Assembly: GCA_018713055.1 (NCBI GenBank)
Contig: DVFW01000024.1
Location: 50,655-114,654 of the forward strand
Direction of reading: 5' to 3'
DNA length: 64,000 nucleotides
From: Scatavimonas merdigallinarum
GTDB taxonomy: Bacteria; Bacillota; Clostridia; Oscillospirales; Acutalibacteraceae
This document shows positions 42,328-50,864 of the stretch, one piece after another. The number at the start of each line of letters is the position of its first letter. Within the stretch, counting starts at the first letter, position 1. The notes beneath the pieces were generated by a model, which saw only the letters and a program-made list of their open reading frames with translations, did no database searches and was not told where the DNA came from. The translations under genes and the position numbers were made by a program.

Positions 42328-42477
42328 TTATTTGGTTTCTTTATGCAGGGTATGCTTTTTGCAAAACCTGCAATACTTGTTCATTTCCAGTCTGTCCGGA
42401 TTATTCTTTTTGTTTTTCATAGTGTTATAATTGCGTTGTTTGCACTCTGTGCAGGCTAATGTAATTTTTACTCTCAT
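42328..42477 (-). CDS. rpmG: 50S ribosomal protein L33
   Basis: A 49-residue L33: MRVKITLACTECKQRNYNT start, NPDRLEMNKYCRFCKKHTLHKE end. Four zinc-ligand cysteines (C9, C12, C36, C39) are present, so it is the zinc-binding (C+) form. It is the first gene of rpmG-secE-nusG-rplK-rplA, 19 bases before secE, with the promoter about 90 bases upstream. Confidence 0.96.
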   Translation of the reverse strand: MRVKITLACTECKQRNYNTMKNKKNNPDRLEMNKYCRFCKKHTLHKETK

Positions 42478-42564
42478 TTTAACGGCACCCCCGATTTGCG
42501 GTTATTATTCAGCCTCCCTCATAATTTGGGCACAAAAAAATAGACCCCTTTTTGAGGTATAAAT

Positions 42565-42593
42565 ACTATATCACAATACAACGCCCCAGTCAA
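42565..42593 (-). promoter_or_regulatory. Promoter of the rpmG-secE-nusG-rplKA operon
   Basis: Minus strand TTGACT (42588-42593), 17-base spacer, TATAGT (42565-42570). Confidence 0.78.
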
Positions 42594-42622
42594 GCATTTT
42601 TTTCCGTTTTGTACAAATCTTT

Positions 42623-42656
42623 AAAAGAGGGCGGGTTACTATGCCAGCCCTCTTTT
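42623..42656 (-). terminator. Terminator of the 42677 gene
   Basis: Stem AAAAGAGGGC/GCCCTCTTTT with a 14-base loop, 20 bases after the stop. Confidence 0.75.
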
Positions 42657-42676
42657 AGCCACAACTTTTTCAGGCG

Positions 42677-43462
42677 TTACTGCCCCAGGCGTTCCGCAAG
42701 CGTTTTCTTGGGTTTTTTCTTCTTTTCAGGCTTCACTTTCTTTCCCTTAAAACGCTTTGCATAGCCCCATGCCTTTAAAAGCGCCTCGCTAAGTTCAGGT
42801 TGCAGGCGCTCTTCCTTCTCTTTATCTGAAATTCCGTTGAGCACAACAATGGTAATGATAGAGCGTGTATCCATATCCCCTGCATCATACTGTGCGCTCA
42901 GAATCGCCCCCAGTTTTGCAACATCCTCTTTGGAGCCGCTTTGCAACAGTGTGTTCACCCTGGGCACAATGCCTGCTTTGGCAAAGGTCACGCCGCGGAA
43001 CGGGTCGTAGCCGTCTTCCTCTGCTTTAATTTCTTCTTTCAGCTCCGGAAACACATTGACAAGCCTTTTTGAAAAAAACAGAGGGGTTGCATTGCCCTCG
43101 TCATCCTTTTTCTTCTTTTTCGCGCTGCGCACAGCCTTTTCGCGCGTGGGGGCCGAAATACTCTGTACAAAATCATTGCCAATGCTTTCGGCTTCCTTTT
43201 CTGTATCTCTTTCCGGGTCAAACATCCATGTGGAAAGGGTTTTCCAATCATTATCCGGGCCGTCGTCCGTCATCGCGCAGGTTTCCAGCACCATGTGTTT
43301 TTTTCTTTTATAATATACCACGCTGTATGCAACAGCCTCAGAGGTAAAAAGCGAGACAATCTCACTGCTGTCCACATTTGTCACGCCCACGCGTACAAAG
43401 CCGCGTGCTGTAAGCGCCTTTTCCACTTTGCTGCTGATTATTTCAAATGCCTTTTCAATCAT
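42677..43462 (-). CDS. Protein of unknown function, Lys-rich C-terminus
   Basis: A 261-residue soluble protein that I do not recognise. The N-terminal part (about 1-110) looks alpha/beta (VEKALTARGFVRVGVTNVD, AVAYSVVYYKRKKHMVLETCAM). A run of five Lys (about 115-119) follows, then LFFSKRLVNVFPELKEEIKAEEDGYDPFRG and a helical stretch with DTRSIITIVVLNGISDKEKEERLQPELS. The last 25 residues are Lys/Pro-rich. No signal peptide or membrane helix. It has its own promoter region and terminator between the ribosomal operon and murI. Codon use matches the neighbours, so it is a resident gene. Confidence 0.8.
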   Translation of the reverse strand: MIEKAFEIISSKVEKALTARGFVRVGVTNVDSSEIVSLFTSEAVAYSVVYYKRKKHMVLETCAMTDDGPDNDWKTLSTWMFDPERDTEKEAESIGNDFVQSISAPTREKAVRSAKKKKKDDEGNATPLFFSKRLVNVFPELKEEIKAEEDGYDPFRGVTFAKAGIVPRVNTLLQSGSKEDVAKLGAILSAQYDAGDMDTRSIITIVVLNGISDKEKEERLQPELSEALLKAWGYAKRFKGKKVKPEKKKKPKKTLAERLGQ

Positions 43463-43643
43463 CCAGATCCTTCCTTAACCATCAGTCTTCTATCTGTCAT
43501 CTCATTATACAGCCTGTTTTGTGTTTTGTCACGAAAAATTTTTGCAATATAAAAACCAAATGGCAAAATGGCAAGGCGTTAAAGCAATTTTTCTGTTTTT
43601 CTTTGTTTTTCTCTTCATGTTCCACACTTTTTTATAGAAACAA

Positions 43644-43672
43644 TTGCGCACTTTTGAATTCTATGTTAAGAT
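43644..43672 (+). promoter_or_regulatory. Promoter of murI-DUF1934-argS
   Basis: TTGCGC (43644-43649), 17-base spacer, TAAGAT (43667-43672), 47 bases before murI. Confidence 0.55.
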
Positions 43673-43719
43673 AGTTTTTTAGAAATTACCCGACCGTCAT
43701 ATAAAGAGGTGTTCCTGCT

Positions 43720-44535
43720 ATGTCTTCAAAGCCGATTGGCGTTTTTGATTCCGGCCTTGGCGGTTTAACCGCCGTAAAAGAGCTGTTGCACGTTTTACCA
43801 CACGAGGATATCGTCTATTTTGGCGATACAGGCCGAGTCCCCTACGGAAACCGCAGCCGGGAAACCATTATAAAATACGCCGAACAGGATGCAGGTTTTT
43901 TGCTTTCCAAGGGTGTTAAACTGTTGATTGCCGCGTGCGGAACGGTAAGCTCCGTGGCAAGCGAACTGGGCGGCAGATTTCGCGTGCCGTTTACCGGTGT
44001 GGTTGCTCCTACGGCTGCCGCGGCCGCCGCGGCGACAAAAAACGGGAATATTGGTGTAATTGGTACCACCGCTACGATTCGCAGCGGTTCTTATAAACGG
44101 GCCCTGCAAAAACTTTCTGCCAATATCAGGGTATTTCAACAGGATTGCCCACTGTTTGTTCCATTGGTCGAAAACAACTTTTTGTCACCTGAAGATCCTG
44201 TGGTTACCACAATTGCAGCGCGTTATCTAAGCCGGTTAAAAGAAAACGGTGTAGACACCATTATTTTAGGCTGCACGCATTATCCCATGCTGAAAGCTGC
44301 TATTTCAAAGGTGATGGACAATCGTGTAACTCTTGTGGATTCCGGAAGGGAAACGGCCCTGTACGCTGCGCGGCTTTTACACGAAAGCAGCCTTTTAAAT
44401 ACAGAAAATACATCTCAGGGAAAATGCAGTTTTTACGTCAGCGACCAGCCTGACGGCTTCACCCACATGGCAGGTATGTTTCTGCAAAAAGAAATCACTG
44501 AGGATGTACATAGAATTGATATTGAACAGTATTGA
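43720..44535 (+). CDS. murI: Glutamate racemase
   Basis: A 271-residue cofactor-independent racemase that makes D-glutamate for peptidoglycan. The N-terminal VFDSGLGGLT carries the conserved Asp-Ser (10-11). The two catalytic cysteines are C73 in AACGTVSS and the one in ILGCTHYPML near residue 185. The usual CNT(A/S)S motif reads CGTVS, a seemingly tolerated change of Asn to Gly. First gene of an operon with the DUF1934 gene and argS. ATG follows AAGAGGTG. Confidence 0.93.
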   Translation: MSSKPIGVFDSGLGGLTAVKELLHVLPHEDIVYFGDTGRVPYGNRSRETIIKYAEQDAGFLLSKGVKLLIAACGTVSSVASELGGRFRVPFTGVVAPTAAAAAAATKNGNIGVIGTTATIRSGSYKRALQKLSANIRVFQQDCPLFVPLVENNFLSPEDPVVTTIAARYLSRLKENGVDTIILGCTHYPMLKAAISKVMDNRVTLVDSGRETALYAARLLHESSLLNTENTSQGKCSFYVSDQPDGFTHMAGMFLQKEITEDVHRIDIEQY

Positions 44536-44566
44536 CTGTTCCTTTTTTGAAAAGCAAGGGGATTTT

Positions 44567-45010
44567 ATGCGCAAAGATTTTATTATCAATATCGTAGGTA
44601 CGCAATATGTTGACGGCGAAATGGACAAAGTAGAGATTATGACATTGGGCCATTACACTGTCAAAAACGGTACGCGATACATTATGTATAAGGAATATCC
44701 TGAGGAAAACAGGCAAAGCGAAAAAACCACGATCGTAAAGGTTGAAAACGAAAATAAGGTGTCTATTATACGTGCAGGAGAATACCAGTCGCGTCTTTTG
44801 CTGGAAAAAGGAAGACGGCACCAGTGCCATTACAGAACACTTGCAGGCGATCTGATGATCGGCGTGTTTACCGAAAATATCGCCACCGATCTGCACGACG
44901 ACGGAGGTAAGTTAGATGTAAGCTACTCACTGGATTTTAACGCCGATTTTGCCAGTAAAAATGAATTTCATATCGATATAAAAAGGGCAAACACCGCTCT
45001 TGAACTTTAA
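44567..45010 (+). CDS. DUF1934 family protein (YwiB-like)
   Basis: A 147-residue protein of the DUF1934 family, predicted beta-barrel (calycin-like): INIVGTQYVDGEMDKVEIMT, RYIMYKEYPE, SQ-type SRLLLEKGRRHQCHYRT, and LDVSYSLDFNADF. Function unknown. The family gene sits directly before argS in Bacillus (ywiB) and in other Bacillota, as here (24-base gap). The ATG at 44567 follows AAGGGG. Confidence 0.9.
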   Translation: MRKDFIINIVGTQYVDGEMDKVEIMTLGHYTVKNGTRYIMYKEYPEENRQSEKTTIVKVENENKVSIIRAGEYQSRLLLEKGRRHQCHYRTLAGDLMIGVFTENIATDLHDDGGKLDVSYSLDFNADFASKNEFHIDIKRANTALEL

Positions 45011-45034
45011 TGCATGCAAAGGATGGGTTAATTT

Positions 45035-46780
45035 ATGTCTGAAATTGCGCAAAAGGCCTGTACACAGCTCAGGCAGGCCGTTGTAAATGCTATGGAAAGG
45101 GCTATGGAAAACAGACAGCTGTGCAAAACGGATATCCCGCCGTTTATTATTGAAACGCCGGCGGACCGGAAAAACGGCGATCTTGCAACCAATGCCGCAA
45201 TGGTATGCGCCAAAGTTTTCAAAATGCCCCCGTTTAAAATTGCACAGGCTATTATGGACAACATAGACCTTACAAACACATATGCCAAAAGTGCTGAAAC
45301 CGCGGGTCCGGGATTTATTAATTTCTTTTTGCAGCCCCATTATTATGCAGATATTTTAATGGATATTGAAAAAAAAGGCAGCCAGTACGGCCGCTCCCAC
45401 TATGGCGAAAAGAAAAAGGTCATTGTAGAATTTGTATCCGCCAACCCAACCGGCCCCATGCATATGGGAAACGCAAGAGGCGGCGCGTTGGGCGACTGCC
45501 TGGCCTCTGTAATGGACGCTGCCGGGTATGACGTATGGCGTGAATTTTATGTCAACGACGCCGGAAATCAGATAGAAAAATTTGCCGTTTCGCTGGAAGC
45601 ACGCTATTTACAAATTTTTAAAGGGGAAGAAAACGTCCCATTTCCTGAAGACGGCTACCAGGGCGCAGATATTACAGAGCGCGCGCAGCAATATGCACAG
45701 CAGTTTGGAGACAGTCTAGTAAGCGCCGCGTCACCACAGCGAAAAAAAGCGCTTGTGGATTTTGCCCTGCCAAGGAATATTAAAAAGATGCAGGCAGATA
45801 TGCAAAAATACCGCATTACTTATGACAAATGGTTTTTTGAAAGCACGTTGCACCAAAACGGTGATGTACAAAACACAATTGATCTGCTTCGGCAAAAAGG
45901 TATGACGTATGAGAGCGATGGTGCTTTGTGGTATAAAAACAGGGAAGTATTAAGCAAAAGGCTGCTTGCTGAAGGGAAAACACAGGAAGAAATTGACAAA
46001 TTGGAATTAAAGGACGACGTTTTAATCCGGAAAAACGGCAGTCCTACTTATTTTGCCGCCGATATCGCCTATCACCGCAACAAGCTGTTGACACGGGGCT
46101 TTGATCTGTGCATAGACGTATGGGGCGCGGATCATCACGGTCACGTCGCGCGAATGAAGGGAGCCATGGATGCGATCGGCTTAGATGGGGATAAACTCGA
46201 TGTGGTTTTAATGCAACTTGTAAAACTTGTCCGCGACGGAAAGCCTGTTAAAATGAGCAAGCGCACCGGAAAGGCGATTCAGCTTGCAGACTTACTTGAC
46301 GAGGTTCCCGTAGATGCCGCACGGTTTCTTTTTAATACGCAGCAGGCAAACACGCAGATGGATTTTGATCTGGACCTGGCCGTACAGCAGGACGCAAAAA
46401 ATCCCGTATATTATGTACAGTACGCCCACGCGCGTATTTGCAGCATTCTAAAAGCGCTTACAGCAGACGGCATTGCACCGCGCCCCTGCTCCAGCCAGGA
46501 GCTGACGCTGCTGAAAGCACCGGAAGAAATGGAGCTGATTCACCATCTTGCGGCATATACTGGTGAAATTATCTCCGCCGCTAAAGAATATGACCCTACG
46601 AGAATTACCCGTTACGTTTTGCATTTGGCCTCGCTGTTTCATAAATTTTATAACGCATGCAGGGTAAAAGGCAACGACGAAAAACTCACGCAGGCAAGGC
46701 TACATCTTTGTATGGCCGTTAAAACGGTAATCAGTAATGTTCTGACAATGTTTAACATTACTGCGCCGGAAAGCATGTAA
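45035..46780 (+). CDS. argS: Arginyl-tRNA synthetase
   Basis: A 581-residue class I synthetase. The N-terminal tRNA D-loop-binding domain (about 1-110) is followed by the HIGH-equivalent ANPTGPMHMGNARGG, the catalytic domain (NDAGNQIEKFA, WGADHHGHVARMKGA) and the KMSKS-equivalent VKMSKRTGKAI. The DALR anticodon-binding domain lies at the C-terminus (YVLHLASLFHKFYNACRV). Complete. Its stop lies inside a possible 3' hairpin. Confidence 0.97.
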   Translation: MSEIAQKACTQLRQAVVNAMERAMENRQLCKTDIPPFIIETPADRKNGDLATNAAMVCAKVFKMPPFKIAQAIMDNIDLTNTYAKSAETAGPGFINFFLQPHYYADILMDIEKKGSQYGRSHYGEKKKVIVEFVSANPTGPMHMGNARGGALGDCLASVMDAAGYDVWREFYVNDAGNQIEKFAVSLEARYLQIFKGEENVPFPEDGYQGADITERAQQYAQQFGDSLVSAASPQRKKALVDFALPRNIKKMQADMQKYRITYDKWFFESTLHQNGDVQNTIDLLRQKGMTYESDGALWYKNREVLSKRLLAEGKTQEEIDKLELKDDVLIRKNGSPTYFAADIAYHRNKLLTRGFDLCIDVWGADHHGHVARMKGAMDAIGLDGDKLDVVLMQLVKLVRDGKPVKMSKRTGKAIQLADLLDEVPVDAARFLFNTQQANTQMDFDLDLAVQQDAKNPVYYVQYAHARICSILKALTADGIAPRPCSSQELTLLKAPEEMELIHHLAAYTGEIISAAKEYDPTRITRYVLHLASLFHKFYNACRVKGNDEKLTQARLHLCMAVKTVISNVLTMFNITAPESM

Positions 46781-46870
46781 CTTTTACCTTTCCGGCTATA
46801 AATTCCACCCGCCGGAAAAGGTGTGGCAGAATGATTTTTGCACACCGGCGGTACCCCTGATAATATAACA

Positions 46871-46918
46871 CCGCTCCGTTTGCTGCGGTAACATGCAGCA
46901 AACGGAGCGGTTCGTTTT
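46871..46918 (+). terminator. Strong terminator between argS and the convergent LCP gene
   Basis: Perfect 15-bp stem CCGCTCCGTTTGCTG (46871-46885) with its complement at 46896-46910, a 10-base loop, then TTCG and a T run. Confidence 0.88.
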
Positions 46919-46919
46919 T

Positions 46920-48074
46920 TTAATATCCCTGTAGAATGGAAGATGCAGATTCCGGTGCGTCTCCAACAAGGCTGTCTTCAAAGATAAAAGAAGCCAGGTC
47001 ATAAATTTGCTTTTCCCAGTCTGTAATCACTACAATAGACTGCCTGTCGTATGTCCATCCGTACTCCCATACACTGTCTTCCGGCACACGGTATTCTTCT
47101 ACATCATACTGCAGATAGGTAAGAGAATTTGCCACCAGCATGGTAATTTCGTCTTTTTTAAGGTTCGTTGTAATCATAGGCCCAATTTCACCCATGATGC
47201 TTATAATCTGCGTCAGGCTGGCTTCTTTTAAATCTCCCACCATGGTTTTTAAAAGATTCCTCTGGCGCGAGGTTCTGTCAAAATCGTCGCCGGAAAAACC
47301 GGCCTCATCATCGCCCCTGTTCCTTGCATACCACAACGCCTGCCTGCCGTTGAGATGTACAACGCCGGGTTCAGCCTGAATTTCATACCGGGTATCTGCC
47401 TGGCCATTTTTATACGTTTGCCAGTTAATATAGTCGATCTCCTCAGCTGTTAGTTCAATATCTATACCGCCTAAAATATCGATAATACTTTCAAAGCTTG
47501 AAAAATCAACCACCGCATAGCGATCTATATTAATACCAAAATTACTTTCGACGGTTTTAATTGCAAGTTGGGGGCCGCCGTACGTATAGGCAGCATTAAT
47601 TTTATTTTGCCCATGGGGGTTGCCGTAAGCGTCTGTCCCGGGTATGGTAACATAAAGGTCGCGCATAAAAGACGTAAGTTTCAGTTTTTTATGACGGTTG
47701 TCAATAGACAGCATAATCATTGTGTCGCTTCTGCCATGTTCTTCCCCGGTTTCTCTGTTATCTTCACCAAAAAGCATAACATTCAATATCATGGGATCGT
47801 TGAGCAATTGCCCGCTGCTGATGTCCATTTCCAAATTAGATGAAAAACTGGAAGACGAAGAGCTTATATCCTTATCTGTTTGGTCTTCAATCGGCTGGTA
47901 GTTGACTGCATTGACCGTATTATAAAAAATCAGTAAAGCGCCGCCGCCTGCACACAAAACAAGGCACAACAGCACCGCTAAAAAGTTCTTCCAGCCAAAA
48001 ATGTGCATTTTCTTCGCTGCCGCGCCGGAAGATGGATCAATATAACGTCGCTGGCCGGGTCTCTGTCTGGACAA
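46920..48074 (-). CDS. LCP (LytR-CpsA-Psr) family wall-polymer ligase
   Basis: A 384-residue membrane protein: short cytoplasmic N-terminus, one membrane helix (about 29-51), a Ser-rich linker (about 70-80) and the LCP domain (about 95-300). LCP motifs are MLFGEDNRETGEEHGRSDTMIM, KLKLTSFMRDLYVTIPG, KINAAYTYGG and QALWYARNRGDDEAGFSGDDFDRTSRQR, with the conserved catalytic Arg/Asp set intact. It transfers undecaprenyl-linked polymers such as teichoic acids to peptidoglycan. TTG start at 48074, ten bases after AAGGAGGTG. Downstream of the tar genes on the same strand. Confidence 0.94.
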   Translation of the reverse strand: MSRQRPGQRRYIDPSSGAAAKKMHIFGWKNFLAVLLCLVLCAGGGALLIFYNTVNAVNYQPIEDQTDKDISSSSSSFSSNLEMDISSGQLLNDPMILNVMLFGEDNRETGEEHGRSDTMIMLSIDNRHKKLKLTSFMRDLYVTIPGTDAYGNPHGQNKINAAYTYGGPQLAIKTVESNFGINIDRYAVVDFSSFESIIDILGGIDIELTAEEIDYINWQTYKNGQADTRYEIQAEPGVVHLNGRQALWYARNRGDDEAGFSGDDFDRTSRQRNLLKTMVGDLKEASLTQIISIMGEIGPMITTNLKKDEITMLVANSLTYLQYDVEEYRVPEDSVWEYGWTYDRQSIVVITDWEKQIYDLASFIFEDSLVGDAPESASSILQGY

Positions 48075-48125
48075 AACCGCGCACCTCCTTTTTTTAACTT
48101 TCGCTAAGCTTCACTGTATACTAAT

Positions 48126-48153
48126 ATTATATAAATAAATTTAAAAAATACAA
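48126..48153 (-). promoter_or_regulatory. Promoter of the second LCP gene
   Basis: Minus strand TATAAT (48126-48131) with TTGTAT (48148-48153) at a 16-base spacing, in a very AT-rich stretch. Confidence 0.5.
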
Positions 48154-48226
48154 CGAAAAAATCAAAAAAAAAGTCGTTTTTTACATTTCCATGCAATTAT
48201 GCAGAATGTTGTTTGAATTTTTTGTA

Positions 48227-49240
48227 TTAAAGTTTCCACTCGAAAACCGTTTTAAACGGTGTATTCAGATCTGTTTCAAATACACGGTGTAAATCGTCTA
48301 TGCTGCGCACTGGTTCATCCTCATAAATAATACTGCCCAGCCTGCGCCGCACGCGCTGAATCTGCATCATGTTGACCGCTTCCAGAAAATCCGCTTTTCC
48401 GCTTCTGCTGCTGCCTATGATAGAGAGCCCTTTCTCCAGCAGCAGCCTGGTATTGATCGGCACCTTATTTTCGCTTACACCCAAAAAGACCATTGTCCCC
48501 TGTGGATGCGTATGCTGGATCATTCGGTCGATTGCATCATGACACCCCTCGCCGCCCACACATTCAAAAGCATGATCCACACGGAAATCCGCGGGCAGAG
48601 AATAGGTCAGATAGGTTTTATTGACAAAAGAAAAGCGTGACAGCTTTCGGCTGTTTTTTCCAACAACTACAATTTTTGATTTTGGAAATTTGACTTTCAG
48701 TGCGCAGGCAATAACGTAAGACATACTGCCGTCACCCCATATCCCAATTGTATCTCGCCTGCTGTGCGCATGTTTATCCATACGGTTGACCGCGTGGACT
48801 GCCACGCTCAAAAATTCACAGATTGAAGCCGTTTGCAACGGGATATTCTCAAACGGAACAACCCTTTCCGGCGGCATACCCACAAATTCCCGCATAAATC
48901 CATCTGCACCGCTGGATAAAAAATGAGAGCGCTCGTCATAATTTTCATAAATGATGCCGCAGTCCCCCGCCGGTACATTCGGGATCAAAATAACCTTTTG
49001 TCCTATTTCATAAGTTCCGGTCTTGTCCAGAATCACCTCGCCGCAGCATTCGTGAATGAGCGCCATAGGCAGTTTTTCGCTTAACGCCTTAAGATCGCGG
49101 TTCCCCAGATAATAGCGTTGGTCTGCATGGCAGATTGACATATACCTGGGGCGCACCAATACTTTTTTGTCTGTCTTTGTGTCTACGTATTTTACACAGA
49201 AGAATTGAGGATTTACAAGCTGATAAATATAATTAATCAC
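48227..49240 (-). CDS. tarJ: Ribitol-5-phosphate dehydrogenase (TarJ-like)
   Basis: A 337-residue zinc-type alcohol dehydrogenase-fold protein. The catalytic domain has RPRYMSICHADQRYYLG and IHECCGEV. The nucleotide-binding segment is IGIWGDGSMSYVIA, an altered glycine motif, with VVGKNSRKLSRF after it. Directly after tarI, this is the TarJ arrangement that reduces ribulose-5-phosphate to ribitol-5-phosphate for CDP-ribitol. I chose GTG at 49240, seven bases after GGAGGG and overlapping the end of tarI by 8 bases. The frame is open six codons further, across the ribosome site. Confidence 0.88.
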   Translation of the reverse strand: MINYIYQLVNPQFFCVKYVDTKTDKKVLVRPRYMSICHADQRYYLGNRDLKALSEKLPMALIHECCGEVILDKTGTYEIGQKVILIPNVPAGDCGIIYENYDERSHFLSSGADGFMREFVGMPPERVVPFENIPLQTASICEFLSVAVHAVNRMDKHAHSRRDTIGIWGDGSMSYVIACALKVKFPKSKIVVVGKNSRKLSRFSFVNKTYLTYSLPADFRVDHAFECVGGEGCHDAIDRMIQHTHPQGTMVFLGVSENKVPINTRLLLEKGLSIIGSSRSGKADFLEAVNMMQIQRVRRRLGSIIYEDEPVRSIDDLHRVFETDLNTPFKTVFEWKL

Positions 49241-49946
49241 TTGCAATCCCTCCAACAAGCACCTGCGCGATTTTATAATCGTTGACGGTTGTGATCTTCA
49301 TATTAGAGAGTTCGCCTTTAATCAACTTTACAGGCGCTGAACGCATAATGCAGATCTTGCAGGCGTCGGTCAGAACAGATTTTTCACTCGGTTTGAGCTG
49401 CGCATACAGTCCTTTGAGCAGCTTAATATTAAAGCTTTGCGGCGTTTGCCCCTGATACATATAGTTTCTTTCAGGAATTTCTGAAACATCTACCCCATCG
49501 TGCGATTTTACAATGGTATCGGTCGCCGGAACAACTGTGTCGCAAGCCCCATAGCGGATTGCCGCATCTATATTGTCCTCTATAATACGCAATGTGACAA
49601 ACGGGCGCACTGCGTCATGCGTGACAATAACATCGTCGTCATCCGCTCCAAAGTCTTTTGCAATTTCATCTATAATATTAAAAATGGTTTCGTTCCGGCT
49701 TTCTCCGCCCGGTGCAAGTTTAATGCGCGCCTCGTACAATCCATATTTTTCAAGCAGGTCCGACATATAGGAAAGCCAGCTTGGATGCACACCGATGTAA
49801 ATTGCATCAAAGCGGGCGCACATCTGCATTTTTTCCAGCGTATGGATAATAATCGGTTTTTCTCCCAACGGCAGGAATTGTTTGGGCATAGACGATATAT
49901 GCATTCTTGTACCGCTTCCGCCGGCCAAAATTGCTCCGTAGATCAT
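49233..49946 (-). CDS. tarI: Ribitol-5-phosphate cytidylyltransferase (TarI-like)
   Basis: A 237-residue nucleotidyltransferase of the IspD/TarI family. The CTP-binding N-terminal motif is ILAGGSGTRMHISSMPKQFLPLG. Further motifs are VTHDAVRPFVT, VPATDTIV and YQGQTPQSF. IspD homologues are similar, but the adjacent tarJ and the MPKQFLPL variant argue for TarI, which makes CDP-ribitol. It lies between licD and tarJ in a polymer-synthesis run. No TarK/TarL polymerase gene is in the window. Confidence 0.9.
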   Translation of the reverse strand: MIYGAILAGGSGTRMHISSMPKQFLPLGEKPIIIHTLEKMQMCARFDAIYIGVHPSWLSYMSDLLEKYGLYEARIKLAPGGESRNETIFNIIDEIAKDFGADDDDVIVTHDAVRPFVTLRIIEDNIDAAIRYGACDTVVPATDTIVKSHDGVDVSEIPERNYMYQGQTPQSFNIKLLKGLYAQLKPSEKSVLTDACKICIMRSAPVKLIKGELSNMKITTVNDYKIAQVLVGGIASD

Positions 49947-49963
49947 AATACTCCCTCCAGACT

Positions 49964-50848
49964 TTATTCAGATTTCTCTGAAAACAGTTTTTTCCTATCA
50001 AAATCATAGCAGCTTCTGGTAAGGTCCAGATATACTACCTCGTGATGCGGTACGCGCGCCTGTTTGGGCGGCAATGTTTCGTATGCGCCAAACGCAATTT
50101 TCAGATATTGCTCATATCCCACCGGAATCGGCATCTGATAACCCTCAAAATCTTTGTAAACGGCACTGGCGAAAGCCTCCTTCGGATATTCATATTGCAT
50201 ATATTTCGGGCCGGTACAAAGCTCTGTTATAAATTCGCAATCCTGTATTTTATACTTTGTCATTTTGCACTGTGCCATACGCCAGATTTTTTGACGGATT
50301 TTGTCGCCGCGAAAAACAGAAAGCAGCACCCGGCTTCCCAATGCAATAACGCTGCCGTGCTTTTCCGGTACCACCTGCGCTAAAAAAAGCGAGTACACCA
50401 TGGCCCACATTTTTTGCATTTTTCTTTTAAATCCTTTGGGGCAACCATCCAGCGGAAAAACATCCATTGCAAGGCCATGCGGTATATCCAGATGCGCCTG
50501 ATTTTTCTTAACGCAGGTAGCGCTTGTATCAACAATGGTGGTAAAGATATTGCCTGTAAATATATGATCGTCTGTGCGCAAGCACAAAAATCGTGGGTTT
50601 TTGCACTGCTCTTCCCAAAGCTTGTGCATTTTTTCATAATCCTCCCGCGGCATAAAAATATCAATATCGTCATCCCACGGAATAAACCCATTATTTCTGA
50701 TCGTTCCGATACAACAGCCGCCGCAAAAATAAAAAAGCAGTCCGTTTTTTTCGCAAAAATCCTTAAAATACAAAAGCGTTTCCAGCTCTTTGCATTGCAG
50801 GGCTCTAAGCTGCTCCCGTGTAAATTTCACGGGCGTAAGATCCGTCAA
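49964..50848 (-). CDS. LicD family phosphotransferase
   Basis: A 294-residue LicD/FKTN-type nucleotidyltransferase-fold protein. The signature FIPWDDDIDIFMPREDYEKM (with the DDDID metal site) is near residues 55-74, preceded by YFCGGCCIGTIRNNG. LicD proteins transfer phosphocholine or other phospho-groups, including ribitol-phosphate in the FKTN/FKRP relatives, to glycans. With tarI and tarJ next in the operon, transfer of ribitol-phosphate from CDP-ribitol is a reasonable inference. TTG start at 50848, nine bases after AAAGGAGGT. Confidence 0.9.
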   Translation of the reverse strand: MTDLTPVKFTREQLRALQCKELETLLYFKDFCEKNGLLFYFCGGCCIGTIRNNGFIPWDDDIDIFMPREDYEKMHKLWEEQCKNPRFLCLRTDDHIFTGNIFTTIVDTSATCVKKNQAHLDIPHGLAMDVFPLDGCPKGFKRKMQKMWAMVYSLFLAQVVPEKHGSVIALGSRVLLSVFRGDKIRQKIWRMAQCKMTKYKIQDCEFITELCTGPKYMQYEYPKEAFASAVYKDFEGYQMPIPVGYEQYLKIAFGAYETLPPKQARVPHHEVVYLDLTRSCYDFDRKKLFSEKSE

Positions 50849-50864
50849 GACCGTCTTACCTCCT

